Shown here in pieces: positions 11,151 to 22,627 of a stretch of 64,000 nucleotides of DNA (positions are counted from its first letter, which is position 1; each line of letters begins with the position of its first letter). Source of the stretch: Uranotaenia lowii (Eukaryota; Arthropoda; Insecta; Diptera; Culicidae); contig NC_073692.1 in the NCBI RefSeq assembly GCF_029784155.1, positions 273,835,413 through 273,899,412 on the forward strand, read 5' to 3'. The notes below the pieces were generated by a model that saw only the letters and a list, made by a program, of their open reading frames with translations, had not been told where the DNA came from and did not search any database. Made by a program: the position numbers and the translations under genes.

Positions 11151-12172
11151 CAATAACAAATAAGTTTATTGCCAAGGTATGGTTAGTTAACAAAAATACG
11201 ATGAACGTGTTCTTACACATTTGATTCAATTATTACATTCCGTACAGTCATTGTTCCATTTCATTTCTTACCACCCTTTCGGTACGGTGCGTTCTGTCCA
11301 CTAGTTTTGGCATTCTACCCCGCGGTGTGTTTTCATGATGTTTTAGTTTTTACCAAAAATATAAGCAAAACCCTGTTTTAGTCATTCATTTTCTTCTTAG
11401 TAAAACGTAAATCAGTTATATGAGTCGTCGGAAAAGTTCAATTTGTATCTTAAATGATTGGTGTGACTCTAAATAGCGATTTGGTGTAACTGGTGCGTTT
11501 TGTATAGTTTTACCCTACATTGACAAGAAATTGAAAAAAGATGGATTTAGGTGCCTAAATTTTTGGTTTTGAACGACGAAAGTTACTTCCCTTTTTCGAA
11601 GACGCACATCCCCGAAAACGATCGATACTATTGATTGTTTAAATGTAAGTTCAAACATAATTCAGTGGTGTTCTGGTTTTTAATATGAATGATTAGAAGA
11701 AATACGGCAAATTTCAGTTGACCACTTTTCGATCTGAACACCCTTTAATATATGTATTTTGCATGAACCCGTGAGCTCGGATAACGTGGTAGCTCGAATA
11801 ACCGGACCTCAGAAATGCGGGTACCTATTTGTCGATTTGGAATTTTTGTAATTTTTGTTCATTTTGATACATTTTTTTATGTAAGTGATTTTTTAAGAAT
11901 GTAATGATTGTTTTGTAAAGATCATTTTTCAATTTTTGTAATATTTTTTATTTAGAATGTTTTTTTGAGAGGCAAAAATTCGTAGCTTGAGCTTTTTGAA
12001 GCACCCCGAAATCAAGTCTGATTGGGCTGAATTTTTTTTACAGGACTGTTTTTGGGCCAAGCTATAATGTGTATGGTCCGTTTTCGAAATTCTATATGAG
12101 CCTTTTCAATACCACCTTAATGTGCGCTTTGTAAAAACAATAATGTTTGGTTTTTTTTCGATTGATTTAACC
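11151..12172. other. Unassigned AT-rich DNA
   Basis: No gene or complete element is seen. Around 11770-11815 the words 'cggataacg' and 'cgaataaccgga' resemble the termini of pogo/Tigger-type elements, but I could not find a matching second end. The rest is low-complexity AT-rich DNA. Confidence 0.3.
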
Positions 12173-15124
12173 TAGGGTTACCATACGTACTCTTTTAAGA
12201 GTACATCCCAAGTACCCAAAAGTTCCATGAAACGGTCTCTTAAAAGCTTACTCAGCCCTGTTTTAAGGCTGTATAGCATTCTACTAAGCTTATAATTTAA
12301 GTTCTTATCGATACTTTCAAGTTCCATAGTCAAAGCTGAGTAGAAAGCTTTTCAGCTAATGCATGAGACTTTGTAAAAAAACTAAAAATATATTTTCTCT
12401 AGCTCCCCCTTTATATGTGATCTTATATATCTTTTATATTTTGAATGAATTCTATACTTACTTGAAAAACTTATTTGTTGGAAGATTTGAACCCGGATCC
12501 GTCAAATGAGAGCTGAACACGTTACCTTTGAACCATAGGCGGTGCTTGTTTTGTTCCATTTCAAAACATCAATTTAAATTATGTTTAGAATTTACCTTTT
12601 CATAGTAGGCAGCACAATGAAAAACGTAAACATTTGCATTTCACAAAACGAGGCATTAAAAAGTTTCATGGCGGATCTGACAACAGTGAATGTGAGTTTC
12701 TAAAAGTATGAGTACGTTTTTAATTATTAAACTTTCTTCTGACTTTTCAGCACAAACATAAATCGAACTAATATGAACCCGAAAGCTGGAGGTCAAGTTA
12801 AAACTTGATTAGCTGAAATACAAATTACATTTCCAAGAAGAGCAAATTTCTTCATGTAGTCCCGGTTGCAAGAACTTAAACTCAACGCCAGTCGATAGTG
12901 GCGATGCTCCAGGTGCTGCAGGAGCTGCTGTAAGAGCTAGCCACCCATTGAGAAGAGAACTGAAGAATCGGAATCTATTCTTGCCGGGAATTCACCACAT
13001 TGTAGTATTCTTCCCTGTTTCTGAATCTCAAGCAAGATAAAGGCTGTTATATACGAGTGTAACATGTAAAATAAATTTGAATAAACTCATGGTACGAATA
13101 TTGTAGCTAAATTTTGTCTCTTAATTTAGAATAAATCAATTGATTTTTTTAAACACATGGACGATTTGATAATCAAGTTTTATAAGATTTTTTCTTAATG
13201 CAAACTCTGTTGAAATTTCAAATTTTCATCTTTTTATACAAGCACAGAATTGCGATATTTTCGAAAATCACGTTCAGTTTTTTTTTGAATATATTGTGAT
13301 TATTACCGACAGTGTTAAATTTTATAATATTGTCAAAATATTGTCAAAATTTAAAAACAATGTGAAATTTATTTTTAGAATAATCTTTAAGATTTATGTC
13401 ATCTTTCCATTTTGATCAAAACAGTTGATTTATTTGTGTGTCAGTTCGTTGTTCGAATATTGGTAACTCTGATTTTCTGTTATTCACTCTTGTGAGAAAT
13501 TGAACGTTTACGTTTTTTAGACTTTTTATGTTCGTTCAGAAGTCCAATTCAAGCACTTATTTTCATTTCTCTCGAGGACCTTTTACTCAGCCAAATATAA
13601 ACTTTTAATGGACAAGATTAAGTATCTATGCGACTTTTGGTTACTTGGGCATGTACTCTTTTTCGATCGAGAAATGAACGTACTCTTCTTTTTTGTGTAA
13701 TTTTACGAATTGTACCCTTTTTTTGTGAATGGAATTAAAGAACACTTTCTTATATAAATTAACTTATTTCTTCCGATACATAAATATTGTATCCTTAGAA
13801 ATACAAGTGATCCAATTTTTCATGCATTCGTTACACAACACTTCAGTTTTGGTTCTTTTGTTGAATGTTTCAAAGGATGAATGGCAATGGAATCACGAGT
13901 ACATCCACGATTTTAATCGGGAATTTTCGTTCTAAACAAGCGCCTTTGAGTATGCAATGTACTCCCGGACGATTTTCGCGCTGGTGATTGGCAACCTTGC
14001 TAACCAGCGACGATGAAAAATTCATCTTACACCTTGGCAATCCGCAACCCTTTCTTTTGTTCAATTCCGACTCTTGGAAGATGTTTGGGGGGCATCCATA
14101 AATTACGTAACGCTCCTAGGGGATGAGGGAGTAAGCTCAATCGTTACGAATTGTGACATAGGAGAGGGGGGGAGGTAACTAATCGTTACGTAACGATTTT
14201 TCCTTTAAAATTTCAGTTTACAAATTGCAGCTATTTTGATGTCATGTAATTTTCACAGAATGATAAGCAAACCAAAATCAGCTTAAAATGTGTAAGCTTT
14301 AACATGATTGAAGCTGGTTTGTAATCTTTCCTCTTTTAAGATTCTGAGATAGACTCCTTAAAATGTGTATTGAATATCCGTGAAATAACCGTTGGAAAAC
14401 CGAATATTAGGTACATTTACCGAAAAGAACTCAAATCAACCTCAAGTCGGATTTTTTTTTTCTAAATTGATTTAAAAAATGCAATTTTGATTATTCCGAA
14501 TAATATTACTAAGGGGATAATATTTTACATAACAAGTTATGCTTCATGAACTAAATAAAGTAATCAAGATAGATCATCAGTTAACAAGCACAGAGCAATA
14601 TGTAAAAATACAATCAATTTATTTTATCTGAGAGTTATCAATGAGTACTAAGAAGCAATTTGTTTAGATATTAATTCCGTTTTGAAGAACGTTAAAAAAA
14701 TTTATGTTAAAATCTATATTTGATCTTCGAAAATCAGTATTTAAAAACATTAGAAGATGAGTGGGGGGGGGCTAAGCATCAGCGTTACGTAATTTTCATA
14801 GGGGGGGTACGTCGAAGCGTTACGATTTGTGACATACGGGGGGAAGGGGTCAAAAAAGTGCATTTTTTGCGTTACGTAATTTATGAATGCCGCCTTGATA
14901 GATATCTGGTCAACATGAAAGTTGTCAGTGAATGTCGCCGTCACTGATGTTGATAATAATATACTTTGAATAATCCAACTTAAAATTCTGAGTATTTGTT
15001 ATGTATCTTGCAACAAACTGGCGGTTTTTGAATAACCTAAAATGAGCATAGAATGATTGGCGTTTGTCTTAACATTGTTTTTCTCAATGTACTCTTTTTG
15101 GCGTTGCAGGATATGGTAACCCTA
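12173..15124. mobile_element. 2.95 kb hAT-type non-autonomous element
   Basis: The termini TAGGGTTACCATA and its exact complement TATGGTAACCCTA are 13 bp inverted repeats. The flanks ATTTAACC (12165-12172) and ATATAACC (15125-15132) match at 7 of 8 bases, giving the 8 bp duplication expected of hAT elements. 'gtactctttt'-like words recur under both ends and inside (12188, 13652, 13680, 15088). No transposase frame is found. A second MITE is nested at 14087-14894. Confidence 0.8.
14087..14894. mobile_element. MITE with GGGGGCATCCATAAATTACG ends, copy 1
   Basis: The ends read GGCATCCATAAATTACGTAA and the complementary TTACGTAATTTATGAATGCC. Just inside each end lie guanine-rich tracts and 'cgttacga(a/t)ttgtgacata' repeats, so about 100 bp at each end is inverted. 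It has no coding capacity. A second copy lies at 39928-40742. The superfamily is not assignable, because no clear target duplication is visible. Confidence 0.8.
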
Positions 15125-15138
15125 ATATAACCTGCTAG

Positions 15139-15593
15139 CAGGAGTGTCAGGTGCTCTGATTTATCAGGATTTGTCCTGATTTTCGAGAGGCCGTCCTGAT
15201 TTTTCAAAAACGCTTGAACTGTCCAGATTTTTGAAAAATTGCCCTTAAAATGTCCTGGTTTGTCCTGATTTTGAAAAATATCTAAATTATTACTAAATTT
15301 CTTGTTAAATGATGAGGAAATCAAACAGATCTTCAATAAAATACTTTAACCAATGATAATATTTGGTTCAAATGATATTTAAATTGTGTTTTTCGATATG
15401 GCCTGCAGGCCAGCCGAGGTTCTTCTCGCTTCTGTTGCATAATTTGAGGCGTCTTCAGCCCCTATATTTCGCCTTTAGCTATGCAATCTAAGCAGAACTG
15501 CATGTTATGTTTACCAATTTAGTGGTGTCCTGAAAAATCCTGATTTTTTCTTCGAGGTGTCCTGATTTTTGAGAAAACGATCTGGCACCTCTG
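15139..15593. mobile_element. 455 bp hAT-type MITE rich in 'tcctgatttt'
   Basis: The ends are CAGGAGTGTCAGGTGCTC and GATCTGGCACCTCTG (imperfect inverted repeats). The flanks CCTGCTAG (15131-15138) and CCTGCTTG (15594-15601) are a 7/8 match, consistent with an 8 bp hAT duplication. The words 'gtcctgattt' and 'tcctgatttt' recur under both ends. No ORF belongs to it. Confidence 0.75.
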
Positions 15594-15601
15594 CCTGCTT
15601 G

Positions 15602-17591
15602 GCCATCCAAGATTCCAATAGATTACGTGTTACTTATTGCATGAATAAAGGCGATTGAGGTGCCCATCATATAATGCCGAAATCACATGGTGACTGGACT
15701 GTGATGCAAATTGGTACATTAAATGAATTACCTACATACTTATAATAGATTTGCTCGTTTCTGATGATTGAAAATATTTGTCAAATGGATTTAAAATATT
15801 TTACAAATTTCAAATTTAATGATTTTTCGAATCGAATTTGACAATTCTAAACTCAGTCTTCAAATCTTACAAATCTTAAAATAGTCCCAAAACTGCTTGA
15901 ATTTGGAAAATATATTAGGTTTCTCGGTTCAAAGAATTGCTTGAATCCCTCTGCTCCTTAGCGTTTCAATTGGAACAAACATTCATGAACACATGAAAAC
16001 TTATATCAATCAGAACTTTTATCTTAAAATCAGTTTAATTTCAAATTATAAACGCCACTGTTGAAGCTATACTGAAGCTGTGGCTTCAGCTTCAAAACTG
16101 ACTCTACTTATGCGGTTCCTCTGCTATTTGAGAAGTTGTTGTCATCAGACCCCTACATCACACGTAACCGGATGACACCGGAAAATCAGGAAGGATGTTG
16201 CAGCGCACTTACTATCATTTCTCTGTGTCCGGATGTCCCAAAGAAAAAGGGAAAGACTACGATTGTATGTGCAAAAAGGTACATACATAAATATATACAC
16301 CGGGCGCCCACAAAAGCCGGTAGTGATAAAGGAAATTTTCTAAACCTTCTCCCTTAGTAAGCATAGAGAGTTTTGTGTCTGGCTAAGCGACAACGGATGT
16401 GAAAGGCAAAGACCCCATTTTGAAGCTGATGAGCCTATCACCCTTAATTCAGGACTAATGCTGCTCTCTGCCCTGGCATCGTTGGAAGGGAGATAGATTC
16501 GTATGTGTTCTGGCATGGTTAGTTTTTTCTTCTTCTGCTTGTGTCGGGAAGCTGTAGGGGGCTAACTACACCACCAACACGTACCAAAAAAGTTTTAGCA
16601 AAATAGCTTCCTCAATGGCGTCTGGGTACATAAATAGTTAGTATAGACACTAGTGCAAAATTAAACATTACATCACATCGACCGTAACATTGAAAAACGA
16701 TCGAGTATCATCATAAGGATTAATTTCATTCATGAAGCAAACTACTTCAGTTGGTTGTTCTTCCAAAAAACCTAGATGAAAAAATCTAATACAAATAAAA
16801 CAACATGAAACAAAAATAGAAAACCAATCGAAACTAGATACAACTACAATATTCTAGCATTGCAGACGTTCCCTGCCGAGTTGTTTTTCCACACTCGACA
16901 CCAACTCATTTTTTCATCTTCAATAAAATGGTGCTTTGGAACGAGGGCCTAGTTTTGGAGCCCAAGAAGTATTTCCTATCCATTTTTCAACGCCCCGTCT
17001 CGCCGAAATCTTGGCCATGCAGCGTTGCGATTTGTACTCCTCCCCGACTATACAGCTCCGGAGCTTGACTTCCGAATAGCATATTTTATTTATGGATCTC
17101 ATATGCCAGCCAAATTTGGATTTGATTCTTTATCTTCTGCACAGCTCGACGGGGAAGGGGAAAATGTAGTGCTGGCAAATTTGATTTTCTTTTTTCCTCG
17201 TTGCGAATGAAGCAGTCGCATCTGTGTGCACGGATATTGGATTTTACTGCTGAATCGGGTTTGAAACACAGGAACTCCCGTTGATTCAAATTTTATTTTT
17301 ATAACTCATTGTTTACAATCTGTTGGGGTTTTCCAGGAGGCTCCAAAAACTGAGCTGATGATCGATTAAACTAATTTTATTGAAGAAACGTCATCGATAC
17401 GCAAATTTGTAGACGCTATGGAATATAAATAATAGGTTGGTGTAAGATTTGTTCCCAATAACAATTTTTCGCTGGAATCAGCTGGAAAAAAAGTCTGAAA
17501 ACAACAAGATGAAAAATGCTCGAAGCATTTTTTTTTCTAAAACTTGTTGCCACTGAAGTGCTGCTAAGCGCAAAACTTAAAGCGAGAGTCA
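15602..17591. other. Unassigned, probably single-copy non-coding DNA
   Basis: No transposon ends or convincing exons. From 16100 to 17300 base composition is less AT-rich than usual for this window. Open frames at 16136-16357 (plus) and 17086-17289 (minus) have no recognisable motifs and no good splice context. Intronic or intergenic host DNA is the simplest reading. Confidence 0.35.
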
Positions 17592-17593
17592 TA

Positions 17594-18557
17594 CCGTCAA
17601 ACAGGGCATCATGCAACAGCGGGGTTGAATGCAACATTTATATAACACCACACAGATTCAATTTTTAATTTAATGTAATGAGATAAAGTTATCTTTTAAT
17701 GATTACAAAATGATGATGACATAGTTTCTTGAATCCTAAGATAGTTTTTTCAAGTATTTGATTTTCATATAATATTTGAAAAATCGAACAATGAATGTAC
17801 AATTTTTAACATTTTTCGATGCCGTAAAAAACTTTACCCAGTATGACGGATTGGCTTGATAATATCACCTACAAACTTTATACTGGTTTCCTCATCCTAT
17901 ACCAACATTGATCATGTGGAAATATTTTTCGAACAATTACTCAATTTTTTTAAATAAATATTTTTATAATTCAGTTACCCGTCTGGGGTAAAATGCAACA
18001 AAATGCAAATCGGAACTTAATCTCATAAATCGCGTTTCCATATGCTGGGATATGATTGTTTTGCACTATGCGTTAGTTAACATTAAAATTTCATCCATTC
18101 CTAGATTTATTTTCATGATTTGAGCTAATAGAATATTTTGAAGTATTTTTTACCCCTAAATGTATGCAGAAGATTAACACTTTTTTCTTAAAAACATTTT
18201 TGTCAGAAAAAATAAAAAATTTAATTCGAACAAAACCAAAATTTACTGCAATTGATGGTTTATGCGTTATGACATCACAAATGTATAAAAAACTATGAAT
18301 TTTCAATCGTTTTCATTTGATTTTTCATAAATTACAGAGTTTGTTGCAACTTACCCCTTTTTCTTAGTAGGGTAAAAATCGCATGTTTTTGTTAATTTTA
18401 AAAAAACTGGTGAAACCAATAATTTTTCTGACTATGTCAGTTTGGTGACCCATCTACCTTAAAACTTTTGATGTACAAGAGGTATGATTATCTGTAAGCA
18501 TTAAGATTTTAGAAGCCATTGAAGTTGAAAATTGTTGCATGTTGCCCCAGTTGACGG
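17594..18557. mobile_element. Complete CCGTCAA-type MITE, TA target duplication
   Basis: The element starts CCGTCAAACAGGGCATCATG and ends with the complementary ATGTTGCCCCAGTTGACGG. TA flanks both sides (17592-17593 and 18558-18559), the signature of Tc1/mariner-type insertion. At 964 bp it is the reference copy for fragments at 1571, 25609-35346 and 37440-38890. It has no transposase. Confidence 0.85.
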
Positions 18558-18559
18558 TA

Positions 18560-20015
18560 TTGTATACAATTTGAACCGTTGCCTATGAGATGGATAATGC
18601 GCCCGGTGGATATGCAACAGATAGATCAACTCACGTGTACATGGGAGATTTAGGCGTTTCTTTTCATCGCTTGTATGAGGCGGATGAAATAGACAAAAAC
18701 ACGAAATGACTGTAGTAGGTATTGGGTCAACATTTGATCATTTTGGATTGAGTATTGATTGAAATGTTTTGTAAGACTTATGTTTGAAACTAAAAAAAGT
18801 TAACCGACTTTTAAGGAATTTAACACTCACATTAAATTAAATTTTCAAATCGGGCTACAGATGTTGAGATAGCTTACATGCTCCCATACAAGAACGAGAA
18901 ACAAAATGACGACATTTCATCCTTAAAAGGATCATAGTATGTTAAAAACTGAACATGATGGTTTCCAAATTGAAAGTAGGTATAAGCTGTGAAATTAAAC
19001 ACGACATCTCACCACTATCTAGATACGGTATTTTTGGACCAAACGCATGAGACGTGGCAAAATCCATTGGTAAGTATGTTTGAGGATTTTATCGGCTGCG
19101 TTCTTTCAAACAATTGATTTTTGTACCCAACTTAGCAGTAAATGCATTTTATTTTCTTTTAAATTAAAGGATATAATCACGTTCTAAAATCCTACCTTGC
19201 ATTAAGAAGGGGGTTAAATGAAATCGACATAAATCGAAAGTCAAACTTTATTCTCTCTAGCTTTTTGTGAAGAGCGATTCAAAGCATGTTAATCTAACAA
19301 TCTTTACAAATGACAAATTTTTGACAAGCAGTTGTATAAAACTTCAGCTAAGGGAAGCTTAAAAACATGAGAAAACCGTGGAAATGGAACGTTTTTCGAT
19401 ATATTACACTAGTTTACAATATTTTAAAAAAAATCGTGAACTTCATAGACTGATCCAAATTTTTAATGTATAATCGGTAGATGAACCCAAAAAGGGAATT
19501 CAAAAAAATCTCAGTAGATTAGTTTTTGAGTTATGCTCCAAATATGAAATGTTGAAATTGATTTCAAATTAATCTCTTTTTTGTATACTAAAGGTGAATA
19601 AATTTGCTATCGATCATCTGACCTTTTTTTTTGCGTAGGATCAAAAGTAGTGTTGATATTAATGAAGTTTTCGACTAGATGGTAACATTTTAAAAATTTG
19701 ATTTTCTATGGACCGTAAATGTCAATTCAAAACAAAGGTTCAAGTGGTTATTTATCAAAATCGGTTGAAAATTGAAGAAGTTATGGTTATTTTTATGAAA
19801 CAGTAATATTTGCATTTTTGAACAACTTAACGAGCCGCAGTGTACTTATCTTGATGTAGGAAGAATCAAACACGATAAATATCAATCTGATCATCACTGA
19901 TCATTAACTTACCAGAAGGTCACATGCCAAATTTCAGTATGATCTGACCATGATGATCTGACCATGAGGAGTTGCTTTGCTTGAGTCTCAAGCGTGAAAG
20001 GGATTCTAAGGTAGG
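18560..20015. other. Unassigned AT-rich DNA
   Basis: No element ends, RNA or coding exon are recognised. Open frames are short and lack motifs. Confidence 0.3.
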
Positions 20016-22000
20016 CACGGTGTGCCAAAATACGTTATTAAAAATAAAAAATGACCACCAAAACGGCACTCGACATTCGAAAGATATAGTATTCAGGCAT
20101 CTATCCTGAAAATTTGGAAATGTTTCATCGGGCTTTTTTGAAATTAGAGCGGTTTTAAATTTTAAGTCAATTTGCATAAGATATCCAATGGAGTTTTTCG
20201 ACCTTATGTTCTATGACCATGGATTTTTCTGACTACACATATTTTATGACAATCACCCAGTTCAATTACTTTATAGAAAATTTCATGCCCGACAACTTTG
20301 TAGAAGACTGGAAAAAGATTCGAGTTGATTCTGAAAAGTTATTGGCAATATTCTAAAACTTTATTAGACTGATTGAAATTTTTCCATGTTTCTTAAGTTT
20401 TTATTTCAATTCCGCTTCACTAAAAACCGAATATCTTTCCAGGCGTAGTTTGAAACTTTTTTACGGTTTTCGATAAAGTTGTTTGAGATATAATTTTCAG
20501 CACAAATGTGTATGTAATAGTAAATCTATGGGTAATAGTCATCATACGAGCTCACAGCTCTTTGAAACCAACTGCTCCTGTATCTGCCCAGAATGTGTTC
20601 GAAATGAAAGTTGACAACAACTTAAGCGTGAGGAAAACCCTTAGTATTACACGAAACTTCCGTGAAATAGGTATAAATTTTGAGCCTAATATTAAAGAAA
20701 AGTTAGGCTCATATAACCGGCAATTAAAGGATTTCTTCGAAATCAAGAAGTTGGGTGATAAGGGAGGAAACGAAAGCGTCGAAAAGCACCTGTAGTATAC
20801 TGCGTCGATGTAAAAGAAATTATTCAAAAGATTCGAGACTCGCGAAATATGACTGATAAAGAACTAATTTTTAAATTGGAATGGACGGTTGAGGTGGTTC
20901 TTTTTAAAATTACTTTGTCGGTGATTTCATTGGGACAGCAGTCCAAAGCTGAACGTTTCAAGGATGGCGGTGTTCAAAGGTATTTAAGAAATAGATATGA
21001 ACGTTAGGCTTATAGTATAATAACGTCAAATTATTTAGTCAACTATTAGGCTTTTGATTCTTGCTCTTATCCCTAAACTGGAAGAAAAATATGAGAATAT
21101 TGCTCCCATTTGGAACGCGCTACAGTTGCAAGACATCGATGGATATGTTGCAGGAGATTTAAAAGTCTTAAATATTATAACGGGCATAATGGCTCATTCG
21201 TCAGCACATCCGTGCCCATATTGCGATGTCAGTAAGCAATATTTGATGAAACGTAACGGAAACTTGAGGACTTTGGGGACAATCAAGAAAAACGCTCAAC
21301 AATGGAAAGAAGCCAACTGTAAACCCCCGATACATAGAAGTTGTACTATGATCATTTCTTAAATGCTGTAGTGGACTATAACAGTGGTCATCTGTGTTGA
21401 TTTTTAATTTTAAATAAAAAATATCGTTTTTTTTTTATTGTTGAATCCAAGAAGGTAATAAAAAAATGACTATTTTAAAGCCAATATTAAGCTATTTGCC
21501 TTGTTCGACTAAGCACATTTTAAGCACGAAAAAAATCGTTGAAGACCCAAAAACGATTCAAACTACACCTGGAAAGATATTCGCTTTTTAGTGAAGCGGA
21601 ATTGAAAAAAAAAACTTAAGAAACATGAAAACATTTCAATCAGTCTAATAAAGTTTTAGAAAATTGCCAATAACTTTTCAGGATCAACTCAAATCTTTTT
21701 CCAGTCTTCTACAAAGTTGTCGAACATAAAATTTTCTATAAAGTAATTGAACTGGGTGATTGTCATAAAATATGTGTAGTCAGAAAAATCCATGGCCATA
21801 GAACATAAGGTCGAAAACCTCCATTGGAAATCTAATGCAAATTGACTTAAAATTTAAAATCGCTCTAATTTCAAAAAAGCCCGATGAAACATTTCCAAAA
21901 TTTCAGGATACTTAGATGCCTGAATACTATATCTTTCGAATGTCCAGTGCCGTTTTGGTGGTCATTTTTTATTTTTAATAACGTATTTTAGCACACCGTG
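20016..22000 (+). mobile_element. DNA transposon with ~440 bp inverted repeats and CACGGTG ends
   Basis: The outer ends are CACGGTGTGCCAAAATACG (20016) and the complementary CGTATTTTAGCACACCGTG (22000). The inverted match continues for about 440 bp (20016-20454 against 21557-22000) with scattered differences. Between them lies a decayed transposase-like reading frame. CAC ends occur in Transib/RAG-like and CACTA/Chapaev-type transposons. The 4 bp flanks TAGG and TCGG match at 3 of 4 positions, which would suit a Chapaev-type 4 bp duplication, but this is weak. Confidence 0.8.
20508..21361 (+). pseudogene. Decayed transposase-like ORF, family not assigned
   Basis: Three blocks in shifting frames lie between the long inverted repeats. 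The first (20508-20792) includes LGSYNRQLKDFFEIKK. The second (~20790-20960) includes KITLSVISLGQQSKAERFKD. The third (21054-21359) reads LALIPKLEEKYENIAPIW, then VAGDLKVLNIITGIM and HPCPYCD, with RTLGTIKKNAQQWKEA further on. The GDLK ... CxxC arrangement resembles a group of animal transposon-derived proteins with Asp-containing motifs that I cannot name with confidence. Stops and frame changes show it is dead. Its position inside a TIR element argues for a transposase origin. Confidence 0.6.
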
Positions 22001-22114
22001 TCGGCGCTCGAAAGAAGCTAAAAATATTGGTTTTTCATTGAAACCTTTTTTCTTCATTGACTGATTGCTTTTTTTGAATATTTTTCTCAAGCCTTAACTT
22101 AGACAAATATGTTA

Positions 22115-22315
22115 CCCGAAGACTGCAACAAGATAGAACTTAAAAGAAGAAAGTTATTGCGGTTCAAAGATTGTATTTTGGCCGCAAATTTTCGTCTAAC
22201 TCGTGATGATAACATTTAATGCATTGCGATTTAGACGACAATTTGCGGCCAAAATGCAATCTTTGAACTGCAATTACTCTTTTGTTTTAAGTTCAATCGT
22301 GTTGCAGTCTTCGGG
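22115..22315. mobile_element. 201 bp foldback (hairpin) element, copy 1
   Basis: The left arm from CCCGAAGACTGCAACA to GCCGCAAATTTTCGTCTAA and the right arm ending GTTGCAGTCTTCGGG are ~88 bp near-perfect inverted complements around a short loop (tgatgataacatttaatgca). A transcript would fold into a long hairpin. The same unit recurs at 24414-24614. Confidence 0.85.
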
Positions 22316-22329
22316 TGAACTATTTGTCC

Positions 22330-22371
22330 TATTTGTCATATGGCCCGCGGGCCCTGGTTTGGCTACCCATG
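22330..22371. mobile_element. hAT-type right terminus, fragment
   Basis: The sequence atggcccgcgggccctggtt followed by TTGGCTACCCATG matches the right end of the 6208-7668 element at 12 of 13 terminal bases. No left end is recognised. It is repeated at 24629-24670 within the second direct-repeat copy. Confidence 0.6.
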
Positions 22372-22627
22372 GTCCAGATATTCAAGTTTTAGATATGTAT
22401 ACAAAGTTTTGAAAAAAATAATGTATTCTACATATTTAGAAACTTGAATATAAATTACAATCAACTTCATAATTCTGCCATTGTGAATAGAAGATAGTCT
22501 GAGTATTTGATGTTTAAGATTTCAATTCGTTTAACAACTTTTACTGCCTTTCTTAGACTGCAAAACTGTTTGAAAAAATCGATTTTTTTATTTTTTTATT
22601 TTCTTATTGTAAAACATTTCAAGAATG

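Larger units (their letters stand above)
22115..22627. repeat. 513 bp direct repeat, copy 1
   Basis: From CCCGAAGACTGC to CATTTCAAGAATG this stretch reads the same as 24414-24926, with equal length and no difference that I could see. The offset is 2299 bp. It contains a 201 bp hairpin (22115-22315) and a hAT-type right end (22330-22371). The separating 1786 bp is unrelated to it. Confidence 0.9.

Noticed and set aside
20552..20827. 91-codon minus-strand ORF in the CAC-ended element
   Set aside because: It is the antisense of the transposase-like block. The plus-strand blocks continue in register with the GDLK/CPYC region.
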